Assembly: GCF_000429765.1 (NCBI RefSeq)
Contig: NZ_KE386949.1
Coordinates: 651,940-715,939, forward strand
Reading direction: 5' to 3'
DNA: 64,000 bases
Source: Gemmobacter nectariphilus DSM 15620
GTDB lineage: Bacteria; Pseudomonadota; Alphaproteobacteria; Rhodobacterales; Rhodobacteraceae
The notes under the pieces were generated by a model that did not search any database, was not told the origin of the DNA, and was given only the letters and a program-made list of their open reading frames with translations. Positions 25,857 to 36,453 of the stretch are shown piece by piece. The stretch's first letter is position 1. Every line of letters begins with the position of its first letter. Made by a program: the position numbers and the translations under genes.

Positions 25857-27020
25857 TTACGAATACCGCGTAAAGAACCCCTCGGGAATCAACAGGTTGT
25901 CCCGGCCAAGGTTCTGCACATCGCGCTCGCCGCACAGGGCCATGGAAATGTCCAGCTCCTTGCGGATCACCTCCAGCGCGGCCGTCACCCCGGCCTCGCC
26001 CATCGCGCCAAGGCCGTAGACGAACGCCCGCCCGATAAAGGTCGATCGCGCCCCCAGTGCCAGCGCCTTCAGCACGTCCTGGCCAGACCGGATCCCGCTG
26101 TCGAGATGGATTTCCACCCGGTCGCCCACCGCGTCGACGATCTGCGGCAACATGCGGATCGAGGACAGCGCCCCGTCCAGCTGCCGCCCGCCATGGTTGG
26201 ACACCACGATGGCATCGGCGCCCACCTCGGCCGCCTTGCGCGCATCCTCGGCATCCAGGATTCCCTTGAGGATCAGCTTGCCGCCCCACATCTCCTTCAG
26301 CTTGGCGATCTTGCCCCAGTCAAGCTGCGGGTCGAACTGTTCCGCCGTCCAGCTGGACAGCGAACTGGCATCCGCCACCCCCTTGGCATGGCCGACGATA
26401 TTGCCAAAGAACCGCCGTTTCGTCCCCAGCATTCCCAGGCCCCAGCGCCAGCGCGTCGCCAGATCGGCAATCGTCGCAGGCGTCAGCTTGGGCGGCGCCG
26501 ACAGCCCGTTTTTCAGATCCTTGTGCCGCTGGCCAAGGATTTGCAGATCCAGCGTCAGAACCAGCGCCGAACATTTCGCGGCCTTGGCCCGCTCGATCAG
26601 CCGACGCACGAAATCCTCGTCGCGCATCACATAGAGCTGGAACCAGAACGGGGCCGGGCTGTTCGCCGCCACATCCTCGATCGAACAGATCGACATGGTC
26701 GAGAGGGTAAAGGGTACCCCGAACCGCGCCGCCGCGCGGGCGGCCAGAATCTCGCCATCGGCGTGCTGCATCCCCGTCAAGCCGACGGGCGCCAGCGCGA
26801 CCGGCATGGCGATGTCCTGCCCGATCATCGTGGTACGGGTGGACCGGTTCGACATGTCCACCGCCACCTTCTGGCGCAGACGGATCTGGGCGAAATCGGT
26901 GGTATTCTCGCGGAAGGTCTGTTCGGTCCAGCTGCCCGATTCCGCATAATCGTAGAACATCTTCGGCGTGCGCGCCTTGTGCAGGCGCTTGAGGTCGTCG
27001 ATGCAGGTGATGACGGGCAT
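25857..27020 (-). CDS. lldD: FMN-dependent L-lactate dehydrogenase (alpha-hydroxyacid oxidase family)
   Basis: The ATG at 27020 has GGAG 8 nt upstream and gives 387 residues. Active-site features of the family are present: YYAESGS-like YDYAESGSWTEQTF at the start, PVALAPVGLTGM, FQLYVMRD, and the catalytic His/Arg in IVVSNHGGRQLDGA. The enzyme oxidises L-lactate to pyruvate and passes electrons to the quinone pool. A glycolate or mandelate relative is the alternative. A 6-bp dyad (27036-27054) upstream suggests a GntR-type lactate regulator. Confidence 0.88.
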   Translation of the reverse strand: MPVITCIDDLKRLHKARTPKMFYDYAESGSWTEQTFRENTTDFAQIRLRQKVAVDMSNRSTRTTMIGQDIAMPVALAPVGLTGMQHADGEILAARAAARFGVPFTLSTMSICSIEDVAANSPAPFWFQLYVMRDEDFVRRLIERAKAAKCSALVLTLDLQILGQRHKDLKNGLSAPPKLTPATIADLATRWRWGLGMLGTKRRFFGNIVGHAKGVADASSLSSWTAEQFDPQLDWGKIAKLKEMWGGKLILKGILDAEDARKAAEVGADAIVVSNHGGRQLDGALSSIRMLPQIVDAVGDRVEIHLDSGIRSGQDVLKALALGARSTFIGRAFVYGLGAMGEAGVTAALEVIRKELDISMALCGERDVQNLGRDNLLIPEGFFTRYS

Positions 27021-27035
27021 GGCACACTCCTGAAC

Positions 27036-27054
27036 TGGTAACTTTCGCTTACCA
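27036..27054 (-). promoter_or_regulatory. Dyad upstream of lldD, candidate GntR-family operator
   Basis: TGGTAA-N7-TTACCA, starting 16 bp upstream of the lldD ATG. TGGT...ACCA half-sites are typical for FadR/LldR-subfamily GntR proteins, although their usual spacer is shorter. Confidence 0.45.
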
Positions 27055-27076
27055 ATCGTGCCTGCCCGCCGCAATG

Positions 27077-27105
27077 AAAAAGGCGCGAGGGTTGCCCCCC
27101 GCGCC
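27077..27105 (-). terminator. Rho-independent terminator of the peroxiredoxin gene
   Basis: On the minus strand a 10-bp stem (arms 27096-27105 and 27082-27091, one G-U pair) with a GCAA tetraloop is followed by five T (27077-27081). It lies 20 bp after the peroxiredoxin stop and insulates lldD. Confidence 0.85.
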
Positions 27106-27125
27106 TGCATTCCTGTCCGGCCCGA

Positions 27126-27611
27126 TCAGATCTCGGCCAGAAGCGCCTCGCCGCCCGAGATCTCGCACTGGCCGGGCGAGGCCTCCAGATGCAGTTTCTC
27201 GACCTTGCCGTCGACCACATACATCGCATAGCGCTTGGACCGGCCGATCAGACCCGCGGGCGGGGCGTCGAAGTTCAGCCCAAGCGCCTTGGTCCAGTCG
27301 CCCGCATCGGCCAGCATCGAGATGCCGGCGGCAGCGGCGCCCGTCGCCTCGCCCCAGGCCTTCATCACGAAGGGATCGTTGACGGACACGCAGACGATTT
27401 CGTCCACGCCCTTGGCGGCAAAGCCGTCCTTGGTGCGGATGAAGCTGGGCACATGGGCCGAATGGCAGGTCGGGGTAAAGGCGCCCGGCACCGCAAAGAT
27501 CACCACTTTGCGGCCTTTGGTCAGGTCGGCCACCTTGACGCCTTCGGGGCCATTGCTGCCCAGTTTGATCAGCGTGCCTTCGGGCAGCGTGTCGCCTGCG
27601 GAAATGGTCAT
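27126..27611 (-). CDS. Peroxiredoxin (Prx5/glutaredoxin-type)
   Basis: 161 residues from the ATG at 27611 (AAGGA upstream). The peroxidatic Cys49 is in VPGAFTPTCHSAHVP, the AhpC/TSA type II motif; VNDPFVMKAWGEA is typical of Prx5 proteins. It reduces H2O2 and alkyl hydroperoxides with glutaredoxin or thioredoxin. Downstream lies a strong terminator; upstream, the FAD reductase diverges 78 bp away. An in-frame ATG farther upstream would add 12 residues and is less likely. Confidence 0.92.
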   Translation of the reverse strand: MTISAGDTLPEGTLIKLGSNGPEGVKVADLTKGRKVVIFAVPGAFTPTCHSAHVPSFIRTKDGFAAKGVDEIVCVSVNDPFVMKAWGEATGAAAAGISMLADAGDWTKALGLNFDAPPAGLIGRSKRYAMYVVDGKVEKLHLEASPGQCEISGGEALLAEI

Positions 27612-27689
27612 GTTGCATCCTTCGCGCGTTGTGTTCGGTTCCGCCATGGATATAGTCTCCGGCCTCGGACGCGACCAGAGGGTACGGAG

Positions 27690-28889
27690 ATGCATATTGC
27701 CATTGTCGGCGCGGGTCAGGCAGGGGCCGCCCTGGCCGCGAAACTGCGCGCGCTTGGGCACACGGGGCCGGTCACGCTGATCGGTGCCGAGCCTGCCGCC
27801 CCCTATCAGCGCCCGCCGCTGTCCAAGGCCTATCTGCTGGGCGAGATGCCGCTGGAACGTCTGATGCTGCGCGCCCCCGAGTTCTGGCAGGCGCAGGATA
27901 TCCGCCTGATGACCGGGGCTGCGGTATCGTCCCTTGACCCGGTGGCCCGCACGCTGCGGGTGGGGGACGAGGTATTGCGCTGGGACCAGCTGGCGCTGAC
28001 CACCGGCGCGCATGTGCGGCGCCTGCCGGCGGCAATGGGCGGCAACCTTCCGGGCGTTCATTATGTGCGCACCCTGGCCGATGTGGATGGCATGGCCCCC
28101 GAATTCGTGGCGGGCCGCCGGGTGCTGATCGTCGGTGGCGGCTATATCGGCCTTGAGGCCGCAGCGGTTGCGGCGAAAAAGGGCCTGCATGTCACGCTGA
28201 TCGAAGCCGCGCCGCGCATCTTGCAACGTGTGGCGGCGCTGGAAACCTCGGACTGGTTTCGCGCGCTGCACACCCGCCATGGGGTCCAGATCATCGAGGG
28301 TGTCGCGCTGTCCGGCCTGACGGGGCAGGGGCTTGTGTCGGGCGCGGATCTGGCGGATGGCCGGCATATCCCGTGCGATTTCGCCATCGTGGGTGTCGGC
28401 ATCCTGCCCGAAACCGCGCTGGCCGAGGCGGCCGGGATCGCGCTGGACAATGGCATTGCGACCGACGAGCAGGGCCGCACCTCGGCCCCCGGCATCTGGG
28501 CCGCGGGGGATTGTGCCAGCTTCCCCCATGGCGCGGGGCGGCTGCGGCTGGAAAGCGTGCCCAATGCGATCGACATGGCGGAGTGTGTTGCGGGCAACAT
28601 GCTGGGGGCCGGCAAGCCCTATGCGCCCAAGCCGTGGTTCTGGTCGGACCAGTATGACGTCAAGTTGCAGATCGCCGGGCTGAACACCGGCTATACCCGC
28701 GTTGTCGTGCGCGACGGTGGCACGGCGCGGTCGCACTGGTATTACGCAGGGGATCGCCTGCTGGCGGTGGATGCGATGAACGATCCGCGCGCCTTCATGA
28801 TCGCGCGCCGCCTGATCGAGGCGGGACGCAGTGCCGACCCGGCGCTGGTGGCCGATCCGGCGACCGATCTGAAGTCGCTGATGGGATAA
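27690..28889 (+). CDS. FAD-dependent ferredoxin/rubredoxin-type reductase
   Basis: 399 residues with two dinucleotide folds: FAD site IAIVGAGQAGAALAAKL at the N-terminus, NAD site RRVLIVGGGYIGLEAAAVAA near 145, and the second FAD contact GIWAAGDCASF near 270. PPLSKAYLLGE is typical of the BphA4/PuxB group, which passes electrons from NADH to a 2Fe-2S ferredoxin feeding oxygenases or P450s. No ferredoxin or oxygenase gene is adjacent. It is read 4 bp ahead of rsmD, probably as one unit. Confidence 0.9.
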   Translation: MHIAIVGAGQAGAALAAKLRALGHTGPVTLIGAEPAAPYQRPPLSKAYLLGEMPLERLMLRAPEFWQAQDIRLMTGAAVSSLDPVARTLRVGDEVLRWDQLALTTGAHVRRLPAAMGGNLPGVHYVRTLADVDGMAPEFVAGRRVLIVGGGYIGLEAAAVAAKKGLHVTLIEAAPRILQRVAALETSDWFRALHTRHGVQIIEGVALSGLTGQGLVSGADLADGRHIPCDFAIVGVGILPETALAEAAGIALDNGIATDEQGRTSAPGIWAAGDCASFPHGAGRLRLESVPNAIDMAECVAGNMLGAGKPYAPKPWFWSDQYDVKLQIAGLNTGYTRVVVRDGGTARSHWYYAGDRLLAVDAMNDPRAFMIARRLIEAGRSADPALVADPATDLKSLMG

Positions 28890-28893
28890 GCCG

Positions 28894-29463
28894 ATGCGCA
28901 TCATTTCGGGCAAGTTCCGCGGCCTGCACCTGGCCGAAGTCGGCGAAGGCGATCCGGCGGCGCATCTGCGCCCCACCACGGACCGGGTGCGCGAGGCGAT
29001 CTTCAACCTGATCATGAACGGGGGCTATGGCAATCCGGTGCAGGATGCGCGGGTGCTGGACCTGTTTGCCGGCACCGGTGCCCTGGGGCTCGAGGCGCTC
29101 AGCCGCGGCGCTGCCCGTGTCGCCTTTGTCGACGATGGCACCGCCGCCCGCGCCCTCTTGCGCCGCAACATCGAAAAGATGCGGGCGATGGGCGCCACCG
29201 ATGTCTGGCGCCGCGATGCCACCCGGCTGGGGCCGAACCGCGGGCCGGGCTATGGCCTCGTCTTTCTGGACCCGCCCTATGGCAAGGGGCTGGGCGAGGC
29301 CGCCATGGCCTCGGCCATCGAGGGCAACTGGCTTGCCCCCGGCGCGATCATCGTCTGGGAGGAAGGCCAGCCCCCCGCCTTGCCCGCCGGATTCGAACTG
29401 CTGGACCAGCGCAAATATGGCGATACCCTGGTGACATTGGCCCGCGCGCCGAAAGTCGCCTGA
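28894..29463 (+). CDS. rsmD: 16S rRNA (guanine-966 N2) methyltransferase
   Basis: 189 residues. It begins MRIISGKFRGLHL, has RPTTDRVREAIFN, the SAM motif I DLFAGTGALGLEALSRGA, and the catalytic motif LDPPYGKG, all as in RsmD. The enzyme methylates G966 of 16S rRNA on the assembled small subunit. It starts 4 bp after the FAD reductase stop, so translation is likely coupled. Confidence 0.94.
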   Translation: MRIISGKFRGLHLAEVGEGDPAAHLRPTTDRVREAIFNLIMNGGYGNPVQDARVLDLFAGTGALGLEALSRGAARVAFVDDGTAARALLRRNIEKMRAMGATDVWRRDATRLGPNRGPGYGLVFLDPPYGKGLGEAAMASAIEGNWLAPGAIIVWEEGQPPALPAGFELLDQRKYGDTLVTLARAPKVA

Positions 29464-29642
29464 AAAACAGGCAATTTCCTGGTGCAACAAGGGCTTTCCT
29501 GCCCTTGGCTGCCCTGGTTCTGGCCAACGCAGAAAGGCGTGAGTGCCCGTTCTGAAAATTGCGTGACAAGCGATTTTTGCCGCGCTAGCACCTTGACGGG
29601 CCATTCGGGTGACTGGCCTGATTTGAGGGAGTTTTTCCAATC

Positions 29643-31364
29643 ATGGCCTTCGGCCTTGAATCTGCAAAACGGGTTCACCGGGAACCCGAGCTTTACAACA
29701 TCAACCATCTCGACGCGGTGCTGACCAGCGACGGACGCATCGTCTTTGCGCTGGCCGGTGCGACCAACGATGCCGACGGGCTGGTCATCACTGCGCTGCT
29801 CGATCAGCGCAGCGATACGCTGACAGGCCTGAACACGCTGGTCATTCCGCAGGTCGCGGGTGGCCTGCCGACGGCGGGCGTGACGGACATCGACCTGACC
29901 GCGGGTCCCGCCGGCAAGGTGGCCGCGCTGATCGCCCAGCCCGAACAGGGCCTTGTCGGCAGCGATGCGAATGCCTCGCTGCTGGTGCAGATCCTCGATC
30001 GCGCGACCCTGTCCGGCGCCCCCGTCGAGGTGACCCCCGGCGCGCCGGGCGACACACCGAACCGTTTTGGCGCGGTGCTCTGGCGGGCAGACGGCGGCTT
30101 TTCCGTCCTGAGCCAGAACACAACGGTGCAGGGCAACCTGTCCGACGGCATTTTCCTCAGCCGCTTCAACGCTGCCGGCCAGCCGATCGGCACGCCGGTC
30201 GAGGTGGTCGCGGATCATGTGCTGGCGAAATTCGGCTCGTATCAGATGGATGCGAACCCGACCAACCTGTCGGCGACCATGCTGCAAAGCGGCCGCATCG
30301 CCATGACCTGGCTGGAAGCCAACCCGCTGAGCGCGCCCCATTACGGCGGTGTCAGCCTGAAGATGCAGATCCTGCGCGCCGATGGCAGCGTCTACCGCGC
30401 GCCGTTCACGCTGGACACCACCGTCAACCTGCGGCCCGAGATTGTCGAGCTGAATGATGGCAACATCGTGGTTGCCTGGTCCGATCCTGGCGCTAACAAC
30501 AGTTATACCATCAAGGCCCAGATCGTCGGGCCAGGCGGCCGGCTGAAAGGTGGCGTGTTCGAGCTGTCATCCACCGAATCCAGCCAGGAGATCGACCTGC
30601 AGCTCGTCGCGCTGGATACCGGCGGCTTCGCTGCGACATGGCGCACGCAGGATCAGTCCTTCCTTGCGCGCATCTTCGACGCCTCGGGCGCCGCGCAGGG
30701 CAACGATTTCGACATTGTCGATACCTCGGGCGATTTCCTGAACGGCAAGGCGGGGCTGGTGGCCAAGGGGGACCAGCTGGTCGCCTGGATTGGCGGGAAC
30801 AACACCGAGGCCGGCCTTGGCTTCACGCTCGATACCCAGACCTGGAGCACGCTGACCAGCTGGGGCCTGGCCCTCAAGGGCGATGCTACCGCCGAGAGGA
30901 TCGAGGGCACGGTCCGCGACGACCGGCTGCTTGGCGGTGGCGGCGCTGACACGCTTCTGGGCAGCGCGGGCAACGACGAGTTGCGCGGCGGCTATGGCAA
31001 TGATCGCCTTGTCGGCGGCACGGGCCGCGACCTGCTCGCTGGCGGGGCGGGGCGGGACCGGCTGACGGGCGGCGGGGGGGCAGACAGCTTCGTTTTCGAC
31101 GCGGCGTCCGATGGCGGTGACAAGATCACTGACTTCAACGCAGCCGAAGGCGACCGGCTGGTGATCCACCGCGCAGGGTTCAACGATGTGTCCGGCGTTC
31201 TGTCGGGCGCGACGCTGAACACCGCCCATGCGGGGCTGTTCTTTGAAACCTCGACCGGCCTTTTGACCTATGATCCCGATGGCGCCGGCGCGGCGGCGCG
31301 GGTCGTGGTGGCCGAGCTGCTCGGCGTCACCTCGCTGGCCTTCGGGGACGTGGTCTTCGTCTGA
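29643..31364 (+). CDS. RTX-type calcium-binding repeat protein, probably type I secreted
   Basis: 573 residues without a Sec signal. The first 420 residues form a repetitive beta pattern (many DG/GG turns; FVLAGATNDADGLVI-type strands). Glycine-rich nonapeptides follow at about 425-475 (GGGGADTLLGSAGNDELRGG and similar, GGxGxDxLx), then a C-terminal about 80-residue tail with SFVFDAASDGGDKITDFN, the usual type I secretion region. The 179-bp upstream gap has no clear promoter; AGGGAG lies 12 nt before the ATG. No TolC/HlyBD genes are in the window. A secreted adhesin or matrix protein is likely; no enzymatic domain seen. Confidence 0.83.
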   Translation: MAFGLESAKRVHREPELYNINHLDAVLTSDGRIVFALAGATNDADGLVITALLDQRSDTLTGLNTLVIPQVAGGLPTAGVTDIDLTAGPAGKVAALIAQPEQGLVGSDANASLLVQILDRATLSGAPVEVTPGAPGDTPNRFGAVLWRADGGFSVLSQNTTVQGNLSDGIFLSRFNAAGQPIGTPVEVVADHVLAKFGSYQMDANPTNLSATMLQSGRIAMTWLEANPLSAPHYGGVSLKMQILRADGSVYRAPFTLDTTVNLRPEIVELNDGNIVVAWSDPGANNSYTIKAQIVGPGGRLKGGVFELSSTESSQEIDLQLVALDTGGFAATWRTQDQSFLARIFDASGAAQGNDFDIVDTSGDFLNGKAGLVAKGDQLVAWIGGNNTEAGLGFTLDTQTWSTLTSWGLALKGDATAERIEGTVRDDRLLGGGGADTLLGSAGNDELRGGYGNDRLVGGTGRDLLAGGAGRDRLTGGGGADSFVFDAASDGGDKITDFNAAEGDRLVIHRAGFNDVSGVLSGATLNTAHAGLFFETSTGLLTYDPDGAGAAARVVVAELLGVTSLAFGDVVFV

Positions 31365-31427
31365 TCAAGAGGCGGGGGGCTGGTCTTTGGCCCCCCGCTG
31401 GCCTAGATCGCGAGGCAGGAGGCTGCG

Positions 31428-31790
31428 ATGCGCGTTTTCTGGGCTTTTGCGGGTGGACTGTCGGTGGCGCTCGGCCTGTTGGGGATCGTGCTGCCCCTGT
31501 TGCCGACGACGCCCTTTCTGTTGCTGGCCGCCTTCTGCTTTGCCCGCTCGTCCCCGCGCCTGCATGACTGGCTGCTGACCCATCGCCGCTTTGGCCCGAT
31601 CATCCACAACTGGACCGAACACCGCGCCATTCCGCGGCGGGCCAAGGGGGTGGCGATCCTGGCCATGGGCGGCGCACTGATGCTTAGCGTGGCGCTGGGG
31701 CTGCGCTGGCAGATCCTTGCGCTGCAGGCGGCGGTTCTGATCGTCATGGGCACCTTCATCCTGACCCGCCCCGACGGCCCGCGCGGCTAG
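31428..31790 (+). CDS. YbaN family (DUF454) inner-membrane protein
   Basis: 120 residues matching YbaN: GLSVALGLLGIVLPLLPTTPFLLLAAFCFARSSPRLHDWL near the start and NWTEHRAIPRRAKGVAI, with two further hydrophobic segments at the C-terminus. Three or four transmembrane helices in total. The function of the family is not established. It lies 63 bp after the RTX gene on the same strand. Confidence 0.87.
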   Translation: MRVFWAFAGGLSVALGLLGIVLPLLPTTPFLLLAAFCFARSSPRLHDWLLTHRRFGPIIHNWTEHRAIPRRAKGVAILAMGGALMLSVALGLRWQILALQAAVLIVMGTFILTRPDGPRG

Positions 31791-31856
31791 GCCGCAGGGA
31801 TGGGTGGTGATTTTCGCGCCGGCTTCTGGCACGATGGCGGCAGGGAGGATCCGACC

Positions 31857-32216
31857 ATGCCGCAGATCGACACGGGCTTTACCGGCCAGACCGTCATCAC
31901 CACCTTAGAGACCAGCCCCGCCACCGCCTTTGACCTGATGGACGCGCTCGAGGCCGCCTATGCCGAGGTGATCTCGCGCCAGCCAGGCTTTGTTTCGGCG
32001 GCGCTGCACATGAACGACGCCCGCACCCGCATCTGCAACTATTCCCAATGGGCCCGGCGCGAGGATTACCAGGCCATGCTGCGCACCCCCGAAATGCGCC
32101 AGCGCAACGCCCATATCAACACGCTGTGCAAGGGGTTCGAGCCGGTGATGTATGAGGTGGCGGGGGTTTATCGAGGGGGAAATTGTGATTGCCCCGAGAC
32201 ATCAGAGACGGAGTGA
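31857..32216 (+). CDS. Antibiotic biosynthesis monooxygenase (ABM)-fold protein
   Basis: 119 residues from the ATG at 31857 (GGAGG 10 nt upstream). The ferredoxin-like ABM pattern is visible: a first strand (TVITTLETSP), a helix (FDLMDALEAAYAEVISRQPGF), then VSAALHMNDARTRICNYSQWARREDYQAML. Members degrade haem, oxidise polyketides or have no known activity; no haem-coordinating residue can be assigned here. The C-terminus is cysteine-containing (GGNCDCPE). GC content drops directly after its stop codon. Confidence 0.72.
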   Translation: MPQIDTGFTGQTVITTLETSPATAFDLMDALEAAYAEVISRQPGFVSAALHMNDARTRICNYSQWARREDYQAMLRTPEMRQRNAHINTLCKGFEPVMYEVAGVYRGGNCDCPETSETE

Positions 32217-32227
32217 TGTGGTGAGTT

Positions 32228-33132
32228 CTAATCGAGTTCAATGTCGACTGTGGAAATCGCAGAGAATGACACGAAGCTAAACGTATTGCCTTGAGAATTT
32301 AGAACAAGTAGCCCATTTGAGTTTGGGCCAATTACTGTAACGCGTTCGCTTGTCGCGCCAAGAACAGAAGTCGACCCATTTGCTCGTATATAGTCTGCCC
32401 TCAGATGGCCAGAGAGGAACGAAGTTACCGCCAACGCGGCAGCTGCTATCATGGCGATGGAAAGGTCAATATTGGAACCCTCCTTACGTTTATAGTTTGA
32501 CCAGAATGCTCTATCTAGGGAAAATAGGTATCCAGAACCGCTTGCATCGTAGGCGTGAAGTCCGAGGAAAACTATCGTTGCAATCGGTAGGAGAATAAAG
32601 CTTCTAGTGAATCCCAAATACAAAATACAGAACACAACTGCGCCCAATGAACAGGACAACCAAAGTCTATGTCGATGCAGAAGCTCCAAGGGTATAATAT
32701 TAGATAATTTTCTACGCTTGAAGTTTAAAAATCTTGCATCTGGTCTAGAGAAATTTTTCGCTCGCCTCAAAGTCCTCTGCAATTCTGTAATCGCATCTTT
32801 CCACCCTGCTCCTTTTGGCGTTCTCACGCTGAATGGTGCGTATGCTGTATTATAGCCACGACTCCCATATATTCGATCAACGCGAAAATCGTGCGCAAGT
32901 ATAGAAAATCCAATAATTGCTTTTGGCACGTAAACTGAAATAAATCCGCTGATGGTCAAATAGTAGACTAAAGTGCCCGAAAGGTCAGTAAAAAACGTCA
33001 GATCGAAGAAGTGGCGAACAGACGATGGGAAGGCTGACCTAAATCCGAGTAGATGTAGCGATGGAATGCTAATCAAGATAATGATGAGCAGCGCGATGAG
33101 TTTGCGAACTTCCTCAAGCCGCTCAGCCACCC

Positions 33133-33136
<4 letters not shown>
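32228..33136 (-). CDS. Low-GC membrane protein of unknown function, apparent foreign insertion
   Basis: 302 residues, starting with a GTG that overlaps the lepA stop (GTGA). By eye its GC is near 45 %, far below the roughly 67 % of every neighbour, and its codons include many ATA, TTA and AGA. Hydrophobic segments lie at about 12-32, 48-80 and 155-195, with another at 222-242; the C-terminal 60 residues look like a soluble beta-rich domain ([18 protein letters not shown]). No motif is recognised. Placement flush with lepA suggests insertion exactly after its stop. The start may instead be the GTG at 33130. Confidence 0.65.
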
Positions 33137-34932
<1,796 letters not shown>

Positions 34933-35043
34933 GGCGGCTCGTATATCCTGCCGTTTCGCAGCCGGGAAGGGGGGATGCGCGGGCTGTCGCAAGGTTGCTG
35001 CGCCCGGGCGTCGCGGCTGCATCGGGCCGGGGCAGCGGGCCGT

Positions 35044-35077
35044 AAAAAACGGGCGCCGCAGCCAGAACGCGGCGCCC
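35044..35077 (-). terminator. Strong rho-independent terminator of the Ala-rich protein gene
   Basis: On the minus strand a perfect 9-bp stem (arms 35069-35077 and 35051-35059, GGGCGCCGC) precedes six T (35044-35049), 23 bp after the stop codon at 35100. Confidence 0.88.
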
Positions 35078-35099
35078 CTCTGTCCGGCCGGTGCCGGGT

Positions 35100-35648
35100 T
35101 TATTGGGCCAGCGCGTCCTTCAGGCGGGCAATCGCGGTTTCCACCAGCGCGGGGCTGGCCTTGGCGGCCTCGACCAGGGTTTTCAGCGTGGTGCGGGTGG
35201 CCTCGTCGATCTCGCTTTCGTCCAGCATGGCGTTGACCTTGTCAGCGTCAAAATTCGACGGGGTCAGCGTCTCGACCAGCGATTTCAGGTTGTCCCGCGC
35301 GGTCTGGGTGGCGGCGGCAGCGGTTTCCCTGGCCTTGTCGGCGGCGGCCCTTGCGGCTTCGGCAGCCTTGGCGGCGGCCTCCTCGGCGGCCTGCTTCACG
35401 GCAGCGGCCTTTTCGGCGGCCTTTTCAGCGGCAGCTTTCGCGGCGGCGGCTGCGTCTTCGGCGGCCTTCTTCGCGGCTTCCTTGGCGCTTGCAGCGGCCT
35501 TGGCGGCTTCTTCCTCGGCGGCCTTCTTTGCTGCGGCGGCTTCGGCGGCCTCCTGCGCGGCCTGCTGAGCAGGGACATAGCTGAACTGGTAGTAGGCGCC
35601 CGCAGCGGCCAGGACCAGGATGGCTCCGATGATGACGGACTTGTTCAT
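35100..35648 (-). CDS. Membrane-anchored alanine-rich coiled-coil protein
   Basis: 182 residues. One N-terminal transmembrane anchor ([20 protein letters not shown], residues 5-24) leads into about 95 residues made almost only of Ala, Lys and Glu in heptad-like repeats ([20 protein letters not shown]), a predicted single long helix or coiled coil. The last 60 residues form a compact helical domain ([32 protein letters not shown]). It resembles periplasmic spacer proteins such as TolA-like anchors, with no homology visible. It has its own terminator and is divergent from infC. Confidence 0.72.
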   Translation of the reverse strand: MNKSVIIGAILVLAAAGAYYQFSYVPAQQAAQEAAEAAAAKKAAEEEAAKAAASAKEAAKKAAEDAAAAAKAAAEKAAEKAAAVKQAAEEAAAKAAEAARAAADKARETAAAATQTARDNLKSLVETLTPSNFDADKVNAMLDESEIDEATRTTLKTLVEAAKASPALVETAIARLKDALAQ

Positions 35649-35830
35649 GTGGGGTCTCCTACCCTTTGACAGTCGGTGCGCGGGCCAGTGGCAGACCGCG
35701 GCGGCAAAAGAAAGGGGAATTGCCGCGTTGCGGCGTCACTTCTGGTAGCCCACGGCAGGGAAATCGGGTTGAAACGCCGCGGTTGCAAGACTATTTTGCG
35801 CGCCATCAGCCATGATCAAGGAGCAAGGCC

Positions 35831-36370
35831 ATAGCCCGCAGACCTCACAATGCCCCGCCGCAACGCGATACGGGGCCGCGCGTGAACGACCGTATCCGCG
35901 CACCGGAAATCCGCCTGATCGGGGCGGATGGCGAAAACATCGGCGTCGTCACTCCCTCTCGCGCGATGATGCTGGCCGAGGAGGCGGGGCTCGACCTCGT
36001 CGAGATCTCGCCCAATGCCGAGCCGCCGGTCTGCAAGATCATGGACTTCGGCAAGTTCAAGTATGAACAGCAAAAGCGCGAAGCCGAAGCGCGAAAGAAG
36101 CAAAAGATCATCGAGATCAAGGAGATCAAGTTCCGTCCGGGCACAGATGAACATGATTACCAGGTCAAGATGCGTTCGGTGCTGAAGTTCCTCGAGGAAG
36201 GCGACAAGGTGAAGATCACCTTGCGTTTCCGCGGCCGGGAAATGGCGCACCAGCAGCTGGGGATGGAACTTCTCAACCGGGTTTCGGCGGATGTCGGCAC
36301 CACGGGCAAGGTGGAATCCATGCCCAAGCTGGAAGGCCGCCAGATGGTGATGATGATCGCGCCCAGGTAA
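35831..36370 (+). CDS. infC: Translation initiation factor IF-3, apparent AUA start
   Basis: The conserved IF-3 N-terminus begins [22 protein letters not shown], and the only in-frame start before it is ATA at 35831, with AAGGAG (35818-35823) at an ideal 7-nt spacing. This gives 179 residues, the family's normal size; the first standard start (GTG 35882) would remove 17 conserved residues. IF-3 rejects non-AUG starts, and E. coli infC uses AUU for autoregulation, so AUA would serve the same purpose. The rest is typical: [24 protein letters not shown] linker, [12 protein letters not shown]. It ends 22 bp before its terminator. Confidence 0.93.
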   Translation: MARRPHNAPPQRDTGPRVNDRIRAPEIRLIGADGENIGVVTPSRAMMLAEEAGLDLVEISPNAEPPVCKIMDFGKFKYEQQKREAEARKKQKIIEIKEIKFRPGTDEHDYQVKMRSVLKFLEEGDKVKITLRFRGREMAHQQLGMELLNRVSADVGTTGKVESMPKLEGRQMVMMIAPR

Positions 36371-36392
36371 GTCGCGGTCCCTGGATGTGCAA

Positions 36393-36418
36393 AGCCCCGG
36401 CGGTGCCGGGGCTTTTTT
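36393..36418 (+). terminator. Rho-independent terminator of infC
   Basis: Perfect 9-bp stem AGCCCCGGC (36393-36401) / GCCGGGGCT (36405-36413) with a GGT loop and six T (36413-36418). Confidence 0.93.
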
Positions 36419-36453
36419 CATGGGCCAGGGGGCAGGATTCAGCGAATCGCCTG

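Noticed and set aside
24084..27041. A 985-codon open frame on the plus strand opposite dnaG and lldD
   Set aside because: It is antisense to two clearly conserved genes; long opposite frames are expected at this GC content, and its composition (His/Arg/Gln-rich) is typical of such shadows.
35812..36066. An ATG-started ORF (84 residues) covering the beginning of infC, as an alternative start or leader peptide
   Set aside because: It is in a different frame from IF-3 and its product matches nothing, whereas the ATA frame restores the conserved IF-3 N-terminus.
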